Part shown: one piece after another, positions 1 through 5,406 of the stretch | How positions within the stretch are numbered: position 1 is the stretch's first letter | Layout of the letters: each line of letters opens with the position of its first letter | Virus record (IMG/VR): IMGVR_UViG_3300035070_002521 | Location: 1 to 20,350 of that record | Length of the DNA: 20,350 bases | Source: a virus | Direction: 5' to 3' (one strand) | Translations under genes and position numbers: made by a program | The notes under the pieces: generated by a model | Told to the model about the DNA's origin: nothing | What the model saw: the letters and a program-made list of their open reading frames with translations, nothing else | Database searches by the model: none

Positions 1-61
1 CATTCCACTTTGATTCTAGCTTAGATAAATTCGCTTCTTTAAATTCCACTAACTTGCTCAT
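1..61 (-). CDS. Partial leftward gene at window edge, product unknown
   Basis: Only the first 20 codons are in the window (MSKLVEFKEANLSKLESKWN), read leftward from an ATG at 61. It is supported by a Shine-Dalgarno AAGGA about 7 nt upstream. It also lies just downstream of a strong candidate promoter (CRP-like palindrome 117-132 plus -10 box TATATT at 95-90). It sits beyond the terminator that closes the ssb operon, so it should form a separate transcription unit. The visible residues are charged and helical, and no family can be assigned from so little. Confidence 0.6.
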   Translation of the reverse strand, partial: MSKLVEFKEANLSKLESKWN

Positions 62-89
62 GTTTATTCCTTATCGTTTCGTTGAGTTA

Positions 90-132
90 AATATACAAAC
101 AAAATCACCTTGTGTATGTGATTGCGGTCACA
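90..132 (-). promoter_or_regulatory. CRP-like class II promoter for the left-edge gene
   Basis: A perfect TGTGA-N6-TCACA palindrome (117-132) is followed on the minus strand by TATATT (95-90), starting 37 nt from the site start. The inferred start of transcription is about 83, which puts the palindrome centre at -41.5. The hexamer at the -35 position (CATACA) does not resemble TTGACA, consistent with activator dependence. The site match is seen directly. That CRP binds is inferred from the known consensus. Confidence 0.65.
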
Positions 133-150
133 AATTTGATACAGGCAAAG

Positions 151-173
151 AAAAACCCGCGCGCGGCGGGTTT
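151..173 (-). terminator. Rho-independent terminator after ssb
   Basis: An 8-bp stem (arms 153-160 and 166-173) with a 5-nt GC loop. On the minus strand it is followed by a T run (complement of the A's at 151-155). It lies 11 nt past the ssb stop codon and closes the leftward recT-exonuclease-ssb operon. Confidence 0.85.
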
Positions 174-183
174 AGTTGGTTAA

Positions 184-723
184 TTAAATGCAGTGCATTA
201 AGTTGTTATTGTGCATTAAGCCAATTGGAGCAAACGGGATGTCATCATCAAAATCCATCGGAGGCTCATTGTATTGTGGTTGAGCTTGCTGTGGTGCTTG
301 TTGAGGTGCTCTTTGTTGTTGCTGCGGCGCATTATATTGCTGCTGTTGGGCTTGTTGTCGCGGTTGCTGATATTGTTGCTGTGGAGTTTGTTGTTGCTGT
401 GGTTGGTTGCCAGTGTGAACAAAGCCCAACTTAGCGTCGTGAATCTCAATAGATAGAATCTGGCCGTTTTGACCATCGAAAGATTTAATCTTCTGCGTTG
501 TGCCGCTTAATTCAATCACAGAGCCTTCCACAAGCGCCTGTTGGTAGAATTGCACTTGAGCCGGAGCTTTGGCAAAGATAACCGCTTCATAGTTTGTGTA
601 TTCGTTCTGCTGCGTTTCACGGTCGTAGTATCGAACGCCAAGTCGAACGCCGAAACCTGTCGACTCTCCGGCTTGAAATTGATTAGCCGCTTTGTTTAGT
701 TTGCCTGTGATAGAAATTGCCAT
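184..723 (-). CDS. ssb: Single-stranded DNA-binding protein (SSB)
   Basis: A 179-aa SSB that coats single-stranded DNA during replication and recombination. The N-terminal ~105 residues form the OB-fold (start MAISITGKLNKAANQF). A very glutamine-rich, low-complexity linker spans about residues 113-155, followed by the acidic tip MDFDDDIPF. Unlike cellular SSBs, the tip is not at the end: 15 more residues (APIGLMHNNNLMHCI) follow. I chose the ATG at 723 over one 15 nt upstream (738) because GGAGAG lies at proper spacing and the stop of the exonuclease gene overlaps it as TAATG. It is last in the recT-exonuclease-ssb operon, so it probably serves the phage annealing recombination pathway. Family assignment is secure. 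Confidence 0.93.
   Translation of the reverse strand: MAISITGKLNKAANQFQAGESTGFGVRLGVRYYDRETQQNEYTNYEAVIFAKAPAQVQFYQQALVEGSVIELSGTTQKIKSFDGQNGQILSIEIHDAKLGFVHTGNQPQQQQTPQQQYQQPRQQAQQQQYNAPQQQQRAPQQAPQQAQPQYNEPPMDFDDDIPFAPIGLMHNNNLMHCI
193..220. repeat. 10-bp direct repeat in the ssb 3' end
   Basis: GTGCATTAAG occurs at 193-202 and again at 211-220, an 18-bp period. On the minus strand it encodes the repeated LMH of the ssb tail (LMHNNNLMH). This looks like a small tandem duplication that lengthened the C-terminus beyond the acidic tip. Confidence 0.8.
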
Positions 724-1538
724 TAAAATTCTCTCCATTGGTCATTAAATTCAAAGTTTAGTTTTTTCAATTGACGATCCATTTCATCAATAAACTTTGG
801 TACGTGTTTATCGAACTTCGCCATGATAGATTCATCACGCTCAATTACAACAGTGTGAAGCCTGTTTTGTGACGAGCCTCTCAATCTATGGTCATAACTG
901 CAAAAGTGCCATTTGTCCCAACCAGTAACCCACATTGAGAACTGGCACTGAGCAATGTACTCAGGTTTTATTTTACCATTTAAAACTGTATCTAGATGAA
1001 CTTGCGTAGTGTATGGGCTTTTAATCTCCAACCCTTGCTTCTCATCCATTAGCAATCCATCGGGGCTAATAGCACAGCGTAGTGATTCATCTTTATAGAT
1101 TAAACCCGCTTCAGTGACGATACAGAAGTTTTTAGCCTCGAACGCATCACGCGCTAAAGGTTCGTTTAAGTGGCCCCATTCAGCCTGCTTGAAGCTTGCT
1201 GACTCTGGAACGTTGCCAGTAGCAATCTGAGCAATTAACTCTAGCATGTATGACTTTTTACCATCAGACATAACCGGCTCAAGTTTAGATCTAACCCACT
1301 TCTCACAGTTTGCCTTAGTCCCCTGAAATGATTCCCCATTGTAACTTACATCATTAACACCTCTCTTTTCTGTTGGAGTTATATCCACGTCATCCGGCAT
1401 TGGTGGAGTAATATCATCAGCAATAACCAGGTGAGCTCTAGAGGCGGTGATAGTGCCGGCACGATGCCTTAGCCAATCATCAGTGCCTTGCTCGATGTTA
1501 AACGTGTTAACTCCAGTAATGTGATTTATATTAATCAT
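723..1538 (-). CDS. YqaJ-type viral recombinase / exonuclease (lambda Exo-like)
   Basis: A 271-aa PD-(D/E)XK exonuclease of the YqaJ/lambda Exo family, which resects double-stranded DNA ends to give single strands for the annealing partner RecT. Visible catalytic signature: WGHLNEP with E126, SPDG with D160, EIKSP with E171 and K173, and the Q-x-Q motif around residues 197-199. The D160-E171-K173 spacing closely follows lambda Exo (D119-E129-K131). Length suits the family. The start ATG at 1538 overlaps the recT stop as ATGA, with GGAGGG inside the end of recT as ribosome site. Its stop overlaps the ssb start, so the three genes are translationally coupled. Confidence 0.92.
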   Translation of the reverse strand: MININHITGVNTFNIEQGTDDWLRHRAGTITASRAHLVIADDITPPMPDDVDITPTEKRGVNDVSYNGESFQGTKANCEKWVRSKLEPVMSDGKKSYMLELIAQIATGNVPESASFKQAEWGHLNEPLARDAFEAKNFCIVTEAGLIYKDESLRCAISPDGLLMDEKQGLEIKSPYTTQVHLDTVLNGKIKPEYIAQCQFSMWVTGWDKWHFCSYDHRLRGSSQNRLHTVVIERDESIMAKFDKHVPKFIDEMDRQLKKLNFEFNDQWREF

Positions 1539-2380
1539 TGCTTGCCCTCCAGTTTACGCGCTGTTTCTTGCTTTTCTTCTTCGCTCATATCGTCAAAGCA
1601 CTGAATCTCACGCTTATATACTTGAGATAACCAGTTAAATAGTTGCTCTGGCGTACGTCCTTTTGATTCGGTCACAGAAATAATATGCGATTCAACATCA
1701 ATGATGACCTCTGGCTGAGACTCATCTTGTACGCCCTCACCAACATCTGTGTTTAAATTGTGGATAGCTCTATCTAGTCGATCCACTTTAGGCCAATACT
1801 TTGATGCTCGCTTAACAATTGTCTTGCGCGCCATTTCTTCCCAAAACGTTTGCCACGGCCCTTTCTTGGCTTTGCTTGTTGCTGCTACCTTTTTGATATC
1901 AGCAAGGCTCATTTCCTCTGTTAGATAGTCACCATCTGGAGTTTTAACGGTGCAGTAACCACCAATGATAGAGCCGCGCTCACCAAACGCCTGATATTTA
2001 TGCGTAGGCGCTTTATCTAGCCCGTTTGATTCGTACGTATCGTTAGCGTGAACAAGTTTGCACTGACCCCACAAGATAGATCCTGCTTGTTGTGCTATAT
2101 GAAGCAAGCCCATGTAACTAATATCAAGACAAACACCGCCATCACGCGGCACTAGGTATGCTAATTTTGATGCGGGGTTTAGAGTGATGCCAATTGCAGC
2201 TACGTTAATAATTGCATTCTGTGCGCTAGTTGGATTAGATGTTGCAATCTTTGCTAGGTAATCGTTTTTCTGGAATGCTTGAATAGCAAACTGCGACTCT
2301 TTGCCCCAATTGATTGATTCATCTGCCACTACTGGTGTGAAGAATTGCTCTTGGTCGTTTACAAACTCAACTATATTCAT
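1535..2380 (-). CDS. recT: RecT-family single-strand annealing protein
   Basis: A 281-aa RecT recombinase, which anneals complementary single strands exposed by the neighbouring exonuclease. The RecT core is clear at residues 60-79 (VAAIGITLNPASKLAYLVPR), followed by DISYMGLLHIAQQAG near 86-100 and a W-x-x-M-A-R-K-T segment typical of the family. The C-terminal ~60 residues are acidic and family-variable. The ATG at 2380 has AAGGGG about 11 nt upstream. It is first gene of the leftward recombination operon. The promoter should lie in 2381-2450, where a weak -10 (TAGACT, 2415-2410) sits at CRP class II spacing from the palindrome shared with rusA. Confidence 0.93.
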   Translation of the reverse strand: MNIVEFVNDQEQFFTPVVADESINWGKESQFAIQAFQKNDYLAKIATSNPTSAQNAIINVAAIGITLNPASKLAYLVPRDGGVCLDISYMGLLHIAQQAGSILWGQCKLVHANDTYESNGLDKAPTHKYQAFGERGSIIGGYCTVKTPDGDYLTEEMSLADIKKVAATSKAKKGPWQTFWEEMARKTIVKRASKYWPKVDRLDRAIHNLNTDVGEGVQDESQPEVIIDVESHIISVTESKGRTPEQLFNWLSQVYKREIQCFDDMSEEEKQETARKLEGKQ

Positions 2381-2409
2381 TTTTTTGTTTCCCCTTTCGA
2401 ATTACACAC

Positions 2410-2452
2410 AGTCTAACCACCATCAAACAGACTTACTGTGAACCAAGTCACA
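2410..2452 (-). promoter_or_regulatory. Possible leftward CRP-like promoter for recT operon
   Basis: The palindrome at 2437-2452 reads equally well leftward. TAGACT lies at 2415-2410, with 37 nt between site start and hexamer, and matches TATAAT in 4 of 6 positions including the key A2 and T6. No -35 is visible. This could make the site bidirectional, but the -10 is weak. Confidence 0.35.
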
Positions 2453-2478
2453 AAACAAAAATGACAGTGCGATATAAT
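2437..2478 (+). promoter_or_regulatory. CRP-like class II promoter for rusA
   Basis: A perfect TGTGA-N6-TCACA palindrome (2437-2452) is followed by a perfect -10 TATAAT at 2473-2478. Site start to -10 start is 36 nt. The predicted transcription start is about 2485, so the palindrome is centred near -41. The -35 position reads ACAAAA. It drives rusA, whose ATG is at 2504. Confidence 0.7.
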
Positions 2479-2503
2479 TTACGAAACAAACGGAGGAAGT
2501 AAA

Positions 2504-2860
2504 ATGAGTGATTATGAGTTTGAACTACCCTGGCCGCCTTCAGTGAATGGGTATTGGCGGACATTTAGAAATAGACAGATAATTTCAAAGCGAGGGCGAG
2601 AATACAGGGTTAATGCTATCAAGCTAATGCAATCGTATGACTTAAGTGATGAGATGCTTACAGAGCGATTACAGGTGCATTTAACGCTACACCCACCGAC
2701 ACTGCGTAAGTACGATATTGATAACTTTTGTAAAGCTACGTTTGACGCGCTATCTCACGCCGGTTTCTGGGAAGATGACGAGCAGATTGATTCGCTATCC
2801 ATAAAGAAGGCAGAGAAGATAAAAGGTGGAAAAGTGATAATAAGAGTAACCAAGTTATAA
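2504..2860 (+). CDS. rusA: RusA-type Holliday junction resolvase
   Basis: A 118-aa RusA endonuclease, which cuts Holliday junctions formed in phage recombination or replication. The N-terminus has the family segment LPWPPSVNGYWR. The catalytic block RKYDIDNFCKATFDAL...GFWEDDEQID gives D71, D73, K77 and D92, one residue offset from E. coli RusA D70, D72, K76 and D91. Length is typical (E. coli 120 aa). A strong GGAGG lies about 7 nt before the ATG. It is a single-gene unit between its own CRP-like promoter and a terminator, facing away from the recT operon. All residues required for metal binding are present. Confidence 0.94.
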   Translation: MSDYEFELPWPPSVNGYWRTFRNRQIISKRGREYRVNAIKLMQSYDLSDEMLTERLQVHLTLHPPTLRKYDIDNFCKATFDALSHAGFWEDDEQIDSLSIKKAEKIKGGKVIIRVTKL

Positions 2861-2865
2861 AACAG

Positions 2866-2890
2866 AGGCTGCCGATTGGTGGCCTTTTTT
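2866..2890 (+). terminator. Terminator after rusA
   Basis: An 8-bp stem (2866-2873 with 2878-2885, including two G-U pairs), a GATT loop and a run of T's to 2890. It starts 6 nt past the rusA stop and isolates rusA from the early operon. Confidence 0.75.
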
Positions 2891-2908
2891 ACGACTGGTG
2901 AAAATAAA

Positions 2909-2950
2909 GTAATCTTTTTTGTTGACTTGGTAATCCGTTTTGATTACTAT
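2909..2950 (+). promoter_or_regulatory. Early promoter with palindromic operator
   Basis: TTGACT (2922-2927), a 17-bp spacer and TACTAT (2945-2950) form a sigma70 promoter. Inside it lies an inverted repeat GTAATC-N6-GATTAC (2930-2935 and 2942-2947) that overlaps the spacer and -10. A third half-site GTAATC is at 2909-2914, exactly 21 bp (two helical turns) upstream. This is the arrangement expected for a repressor operator. Which protein binds is unknown. The small Cro-like protein encoded just downstream is a candidate for autoregulation. Confidence 0.7.
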
Positions 2951-2983
2951 CACTCCATCGAAACGAAATAGAGAATTTAAAAA

Positions 2984-3148
2984 ATGTACGATTACCAATA
3001 CACAAACAAATCAAACCCTTTCTCAGTTGTTAAGTTTGACCTAGACGGTAACTTTCTTGCTATTGATTGCGACCCTACAGATAAAGAGCTGGCAACTATG
3101 GAAAACATGCACGACCTAGAAGGATGGGAAATCAGTGACACTATCTAA
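2984..3148 (+). CDS. Hypothetical protein, 54 aa, first early gene
   Basis: A small acidic protein (MYDYQYTNKSNPFSVVKFDL...) that I do not recognise. It is the first ORF after the early promoter at 2922-2950, with its ATG about 27 nt past the predicted transcript start. The ribosome site is poor (GAGAAT, about 7 nt upstream). Its last 14 nt overlap the GTG start of the Cro-like gene, which suggests coupled translation. Confidence 0.6.
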   Translation: MYDYQYTNKSNPFSVVKFDLDGNFLAIDCDPTDKELATMENMHDLEGWEISDTI

Positions 3149-3317
3149 ATACATTGAAGATAACTACGGCGGCTCACAAGTCGCCTTTGCCAAGGCTAAC
3201 GGATTAACAAAGCAGTTGGTTTGGAGGATGCTTGATAAGGGATATTGGCACGTTTACGAAGGAATGCTTTTAATCCACAAGAGAGATGTAGCAAATGATA
3301 ACAACACAACAAAGTAG
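3135..3317 (+). CDS. Small Cro-like HTH regulator
   Basis: A 60-aa protein starting at GTG 3135. Residues 13-33 (GSQVAFAKANGLTKQLVWRML) read as a helix-turn-helix with the pattern of small phage Cro/YdaS-like proteins: a short acidic N-terminal helix, an A-F-A-K-A first helix, a G-L turn, then a recognition helix followed by a W/Y-rich strand. It lies second in the operon controlled by the palindromic operator at 2930-2947, so autorepression is a reasonable inference. No dimerisation domain beyond the short C-terminal tail is visible. The function is inferred from pattern only. Confidence 0.6.
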   Translation: MTLSKYIEDNYGGSQVAFAKANGLTKQLVWRMLDKGYWHVYEGMLLIHKRDVANDNNTTK

Positions 3318-3414
3318 TATGGGCTTGTGGTTCATACACTTAGACGGTGATGTTTTAACGGGTGGATGGCTTAGCGAACAAGAAGCAATTAACGAAATGG
3401 AGCAATACAAATGA
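3295..3414 (+). CDS. Hypothetical protein, 39 aa
   Basis: A tiny ORF (MITTQQSSMGLWFIHLDGDV...) that overlaps the end of the Cro-like gene by 23 nt. It shares ATGA with the start of the next gene (3411). AGAGAG precedes the ATG at 3295. An internal in-frame ATG at 3319 would give 31 aa. The tight overlaps at both ends support translation. No family recognised. Confidence 0.5.
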   Translation: MITTQQSSMGLWFIHLDGDVLTGGWLSEQEAINEMEQYK

Positions 3415-3647
3415 GCCTGGCAAGTAAAATAATCAACCAGCGATTCATCGACACAGATGTAAAAACTCGATGTGTTGACGCGATAAAAACAAAGTCATTC
3501 ACGATGTATAAGATGTTTGACGGTGGAAATGTAAAACACTGGGCTGACGGCTCAATAACAATTTCTAGCGGGTTATCACACCTGCGATGGATGTTGCACA
3601 TGAAGACGCGAAAGCTTCCAGAGAATGATTTAGGTTTGCCGTTTTAG
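3411..3647 (+). CDS. Hypothetical protein, 78 aa
   Basis: Basic protein (start MSLASKIINQRFIDTDVKTR) of unknown role in the early operon. Start and upstream stop overlap as ATGA. It ends with PENDLGLPF. The pattern of short beta-like stretches around residues 30-55 (MYKMFDGGNVKHWADGSITI) suggests a small folded domain, but I cannot name it. Confidence 0.65.
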   Translation: MSLASKIINQRFIDTDVKTRCVDAIKTKSFTMYKMFDGGNVKHWADGSITISSGLSHLRWMLHMKTRKLPENDLGLPF

Positions 3648-3661
3648 ATAGGAGAAAGGTT

Positions 3662-3904
3662 ATGAATAAAAATCAGATAGATAACGCAATCGAAGATTCT
3701 TGGAAAGAGTTTGAAAGAACATCGGAGATAACGGGCGGTAATGCTGACAATTTACTTGGAGCGGTTGAAGAACTTAGAAGTCAGAGAGATCAACTTGCAA
3801 AGGCCTTTGATTTGATAATGAAGCAGCACATTGCAAACACACTTTGGGATTGTGAAGGTATAGATATAAAGGCGCTTCTTAATAAGACAGAAATAAAAGC
3901 ATAA
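3662..3904 (+). CDS. Hypothetical protein, 80 aa, helical
   Basis: A mainly alpha-helical, acidic protein. Residues ~28-55 (ADNLLGAVEELRSQRDQLAK) look like a short coiled coil, as in many small phage early proteins. GGAGAAAGG lies just before the ATG as ribosome site, next to the upstream stop. It is followed by a 44-nt gap containing a hairpin. No function assigned. Confidence 0.65.
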   Translation: MNKNQIDNAIEDSWKEFERTSEITGGNADNLLGAVEELRSQRDQLAKAFDLIMKQHIANTLWDCEGIDIKALLNKTEIKA

Positions 3905-3913
3905 ACCAAAACC

Positions 3914-3937
3914 AAGGGATTGCGCGAGCTTTCCCTT
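3914..3937 (+). other. Intergenic hairpin
   Basis: AAGGGA (3914-3919) and TCCCTT (3932-3937) can pair around a 12-nt loop, in the gap between the 80-aa and 112-aa genes. It is not followed by a T run, so it is more likely a processing or attenuation structure, or chance, than a terminator. Confidence 0.3.
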
Positions 3938-3948
3938 AATAGAGCAAT

Positions 3949-4287
3949 ATGAGCCTTAAACAAGCAGCTAGAGAAGCATTAGAAGGTAATGACGTAGAAG
4001 TTCATGCCAAATTATACGAGCTCCGTACCGAGTGTAGAGAGCGCGGTATTAACTCAGAAAAAGTAACAGAAATAATCAGGAGTGTGATTAATGAAGGTAA
4101 GCAACCCGAAGCAGCGCCAGAACCGCAAGAACCAAAACCAATTACACCCGAACCGCCAAAAGCTGTTCAAGATAGACGAACCGACAAAGAACTATCAAGG
4201 AGATCTCAATTCAGCGGTGAGCCAGTTAAGCAGCGCAAAGATTCAGACTCAATGATTTTAATGATGGCAGAAAACAAAAAGGCGTAA
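3949..4287 (+). CDS. Hypothetical protein, 112 aa, proline-rich middle
   Basis: The N-terminal ~50 residues are helical (MSLKQAAREALEGNDVEVHA...). A proline/glutamate-rich linker follows at about 52-72 (with PEAAPEPQEPKP), then a basic, disordered-looking C-terminus. This helical head plus flexible tail is common in phage early adaptor proteins, but no specific function can be read. Only a weak ribosome site (AGAG) precedes the start. Confidence 0.6.
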   Translation: MSLKQAAREALEGNDVEVHAKLYELRTECRERGINSEKVTEIIRSVINEGKQPEAAPEPQEPKPITPEPPKAVQDRRTDKELSRRSQFSGEPVKQRKDSDSMILMMAENKKA

Positions 4288-4289
4288 CA

Positions 4290-4616
4290 ATGAAACAATT
4301 TATATGGACACCAACAGCACTAACCAAGCTTAGGAAGCTATCAAAAACTCACACGATGCAACAGGCGGCCGATGAGATTGGATGCAATAAGAATGCAGTG
4401 CACGGAAAAGCAAGGCGCGAAGGTATCAGCTTTAGAAAGTACGGAGAGTTACACCACAGCGCAAAATACTCAGACCATGACGTTTACTTAGCTAGAGCTT
4501 TGGTAGATGAAGGAATCACCACGGCAGAGGCTGGAAGAAAGTTAGACATACCACAACCAGTAGTAAGCATGTATTGCCGAAATAAATATAGGAATCACGA
4601 CAGTGTGCAATGTTAA
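4290..4616 (+). CDS. Double HTH DNA-binding protein
   Basis: A 108-aa protein with two probable helix-turn-helix units. One lies at about 9-37 (ALTKLRKLSKTHTMQQAADE then IGCNKNAVHGKARREG). The other lies at about 64-97 (DVYLARALVDEGITTAEAGR then KLDIPQPVVSMYC), in the style of homeodomain-like/resolvase HTH folds. It probably binds DNA as a small phage transcription regulator. The target is unknown. It starts 2 nt after the preceding stop and its end overlaps the next start by 14 nt, indicating coupling within the early operon. Confidence 0.7.
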   Translation: MKQFIWTPTALTKLRKLSKTHTMQQAADEIGCNKNAVHGKARREGISFRKYGELHHSAKYSDHDVYLARALVDEGITTAEAGRKLDIPQPVVSMYCRNKYRNHDSVQC

Positions 4617-4806
4617 GCAAAACGCGTTCTTAGCTATATGCAATGCGTGTAACAAAGAGTTAAAGCTAACTGGAAAGGATGACTACAAGGCACAAAAGCC
4701 AATCATCAAAAGGCACGGCGATATGGCGGAGTTACTTGGATTTAGCGTGACAGCCATGAAGGTCAAGATTGGACAGCTCAATGGGGTTTTAAGAGAAAGG
4801 GGTTAA
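4603..4806 (+). CDS. Small HTH-like protein, 67 aa
   Basis: Starts at GTG 4603 inside the end of the preceding gene. The C-terminal half (KRHGDMAELLGFSVTAMKVK) resembles a helix-turn-helix. The N-terminal half has C-x-x-C (ICNACNKELK, residues ~12-21), which could be a single zinc-binding knuckle. It is last of the early operon, with its stop codon within a weak terminator-like hairpin. Role unknown. Confidence 0.55.
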   Translation: MCNVKQNAFLAICNACNKELKLTGKDDYKAQKPIIKRHGDMAELLGFSVTAMKVKIGQLNGVLRERG

Positions 4807-4817
4807 TACTCCTTTTT
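4796..4817 (+). terminator. Weak terminator-like hairpin at end of early operon
   Basis: AAAGGG (4796-4801) pairs with TCCTTT (4810-4815), with one G-U pair and an 8-nt loop, and merges into five T's ending at 4817. The stem is short and overlaps the stop codon, so termination would be partial at best. Confidence 0.4.
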
Positions 4818-4824
4818 ATTTAAA

Positions 4825-4867
4825 CTGGTAAAGTAAATTTGACAACACCAGAAGGTAGTGCGATAAT
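4825..4867 (+). promoter_or_regulatory. Consensus sigma70 promoter for the rha-replication operon
   Basis: A perfect -35 TTGACA (4839-4844), a 17-bp spacer and GATAAT (4862-4867), with TG one base before the -10 (extended -10). The predicted start is about 4874. An inverted repeat CTGGT-N17-ACCAG (4825-4829 and 4847-4851) brackets the -35 and could be an operator. Confidence 0.8.
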
Positions 4868-4896
4868 TGCATCACCAACAAAGAAGAGGTGTGAAC

Positions 4897-5385
4897 ATGG
4901 AAAACTTAGTGATGATTGATTCAGGAAGGACTTTTGTTAACTCAAACGATGTCGCGGAAAAGTTCGAGAAACAACATAGACAGATACTAGACAACATTAG
5001 AAGTGTAATCAAAAACGAGCCTGAATTTGGTGACGCAAATTTTCGCGCTACCACTTACACCACAGCGCAAAATAAAACCCACGAATGCTTTGAGATGAGT
5101 AGGGATGGATTTTCAATGATCGCTATGGGTCTTACTGGTAAAAAAGCGATGAGCTGGAAGGCAAAGTATATAACAGCATTTAACAAAATGGAGTCTGCGC
5201 TTATTGATATAGCGCCAACGCTAGAAAGTGTTAACCACATAGTTAAGAAGGCTGAGAGTGACAAGCAGATAGCTAGCGAGTGCGGAAGTCAACTTGCAAG
5301 ATATAAGAAGGTAAAAAAGAACAACCAAGAGAAGCTAGATTCAGCGATCAAGTCAGTTCAAATCTCACTTGGTTTCAAGCAATAA
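4897..5385 (+). CDS. rha: Rha-family phage regulatory protein
   Basis: A 162-aa protein of the Rha family, known from lambdoid and P22-like phages as a regulator whose expression interferes with growth in some host backgrounds. The signature is clear: DVAEKFEKQHRQILDNIRSV near 18-37 (winged-helix-like), NFRATTY near 48-54, and SRDGFSMIAMGLTGKKAMSWK with KAKYITAFNKME near 68-99. The C-terminal ~50 residues form a charged helix in place of the longer C-terminal domains of other Rha proteins. I chose ATG 4897 (AAGAGGTG upstream) because a TTG at 4867 would fall before the predicted transcript start. It is the first gene of the replication operon. Confidence 0.87.
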   Translation: MENLVMIDSGRTFVNSNDVAEKFEKQHRQILDNIRSVIKNEPEFGDANFRATTYTTAQNKTHECFEMSRDGFSMIAMGLTGKKAMSWKAKYITAFNKMESALIDIAPTLESVNHIVKKAESDKQIASECGSQLARYKKVKKNNQEKLDSAIKSVQISLGFKQ

Positions 5386-5406
5386 AAACTAAAAGGCGTT
5401 AGCATA

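Noticed and set aside
54-434. Open frame on the plus strand opposite ssb
   Set aside because: It is the antisense of the glutamine-rich ssb linker (CAG/CAA repeats read as Leu/Val-rich), has no ribosome site and crosses the terminator.
724-738. Upstream ATG for ssb at 738
   Set aside because: The added residues MERIL precede the conserved MAISITGKL start, and the good GGAGAG ribosome site fits ATG 723.
3914-3937. Hairpin as a rho-independent terminator
   Set aside because: No T run follows and the loop is long; kept only as an unexplained hairpin.
4867-4896. TTG start adding ten residues to Rha
   Set aside because: It overlaps the last base of the -10 box, so it would not be in the mRNA.
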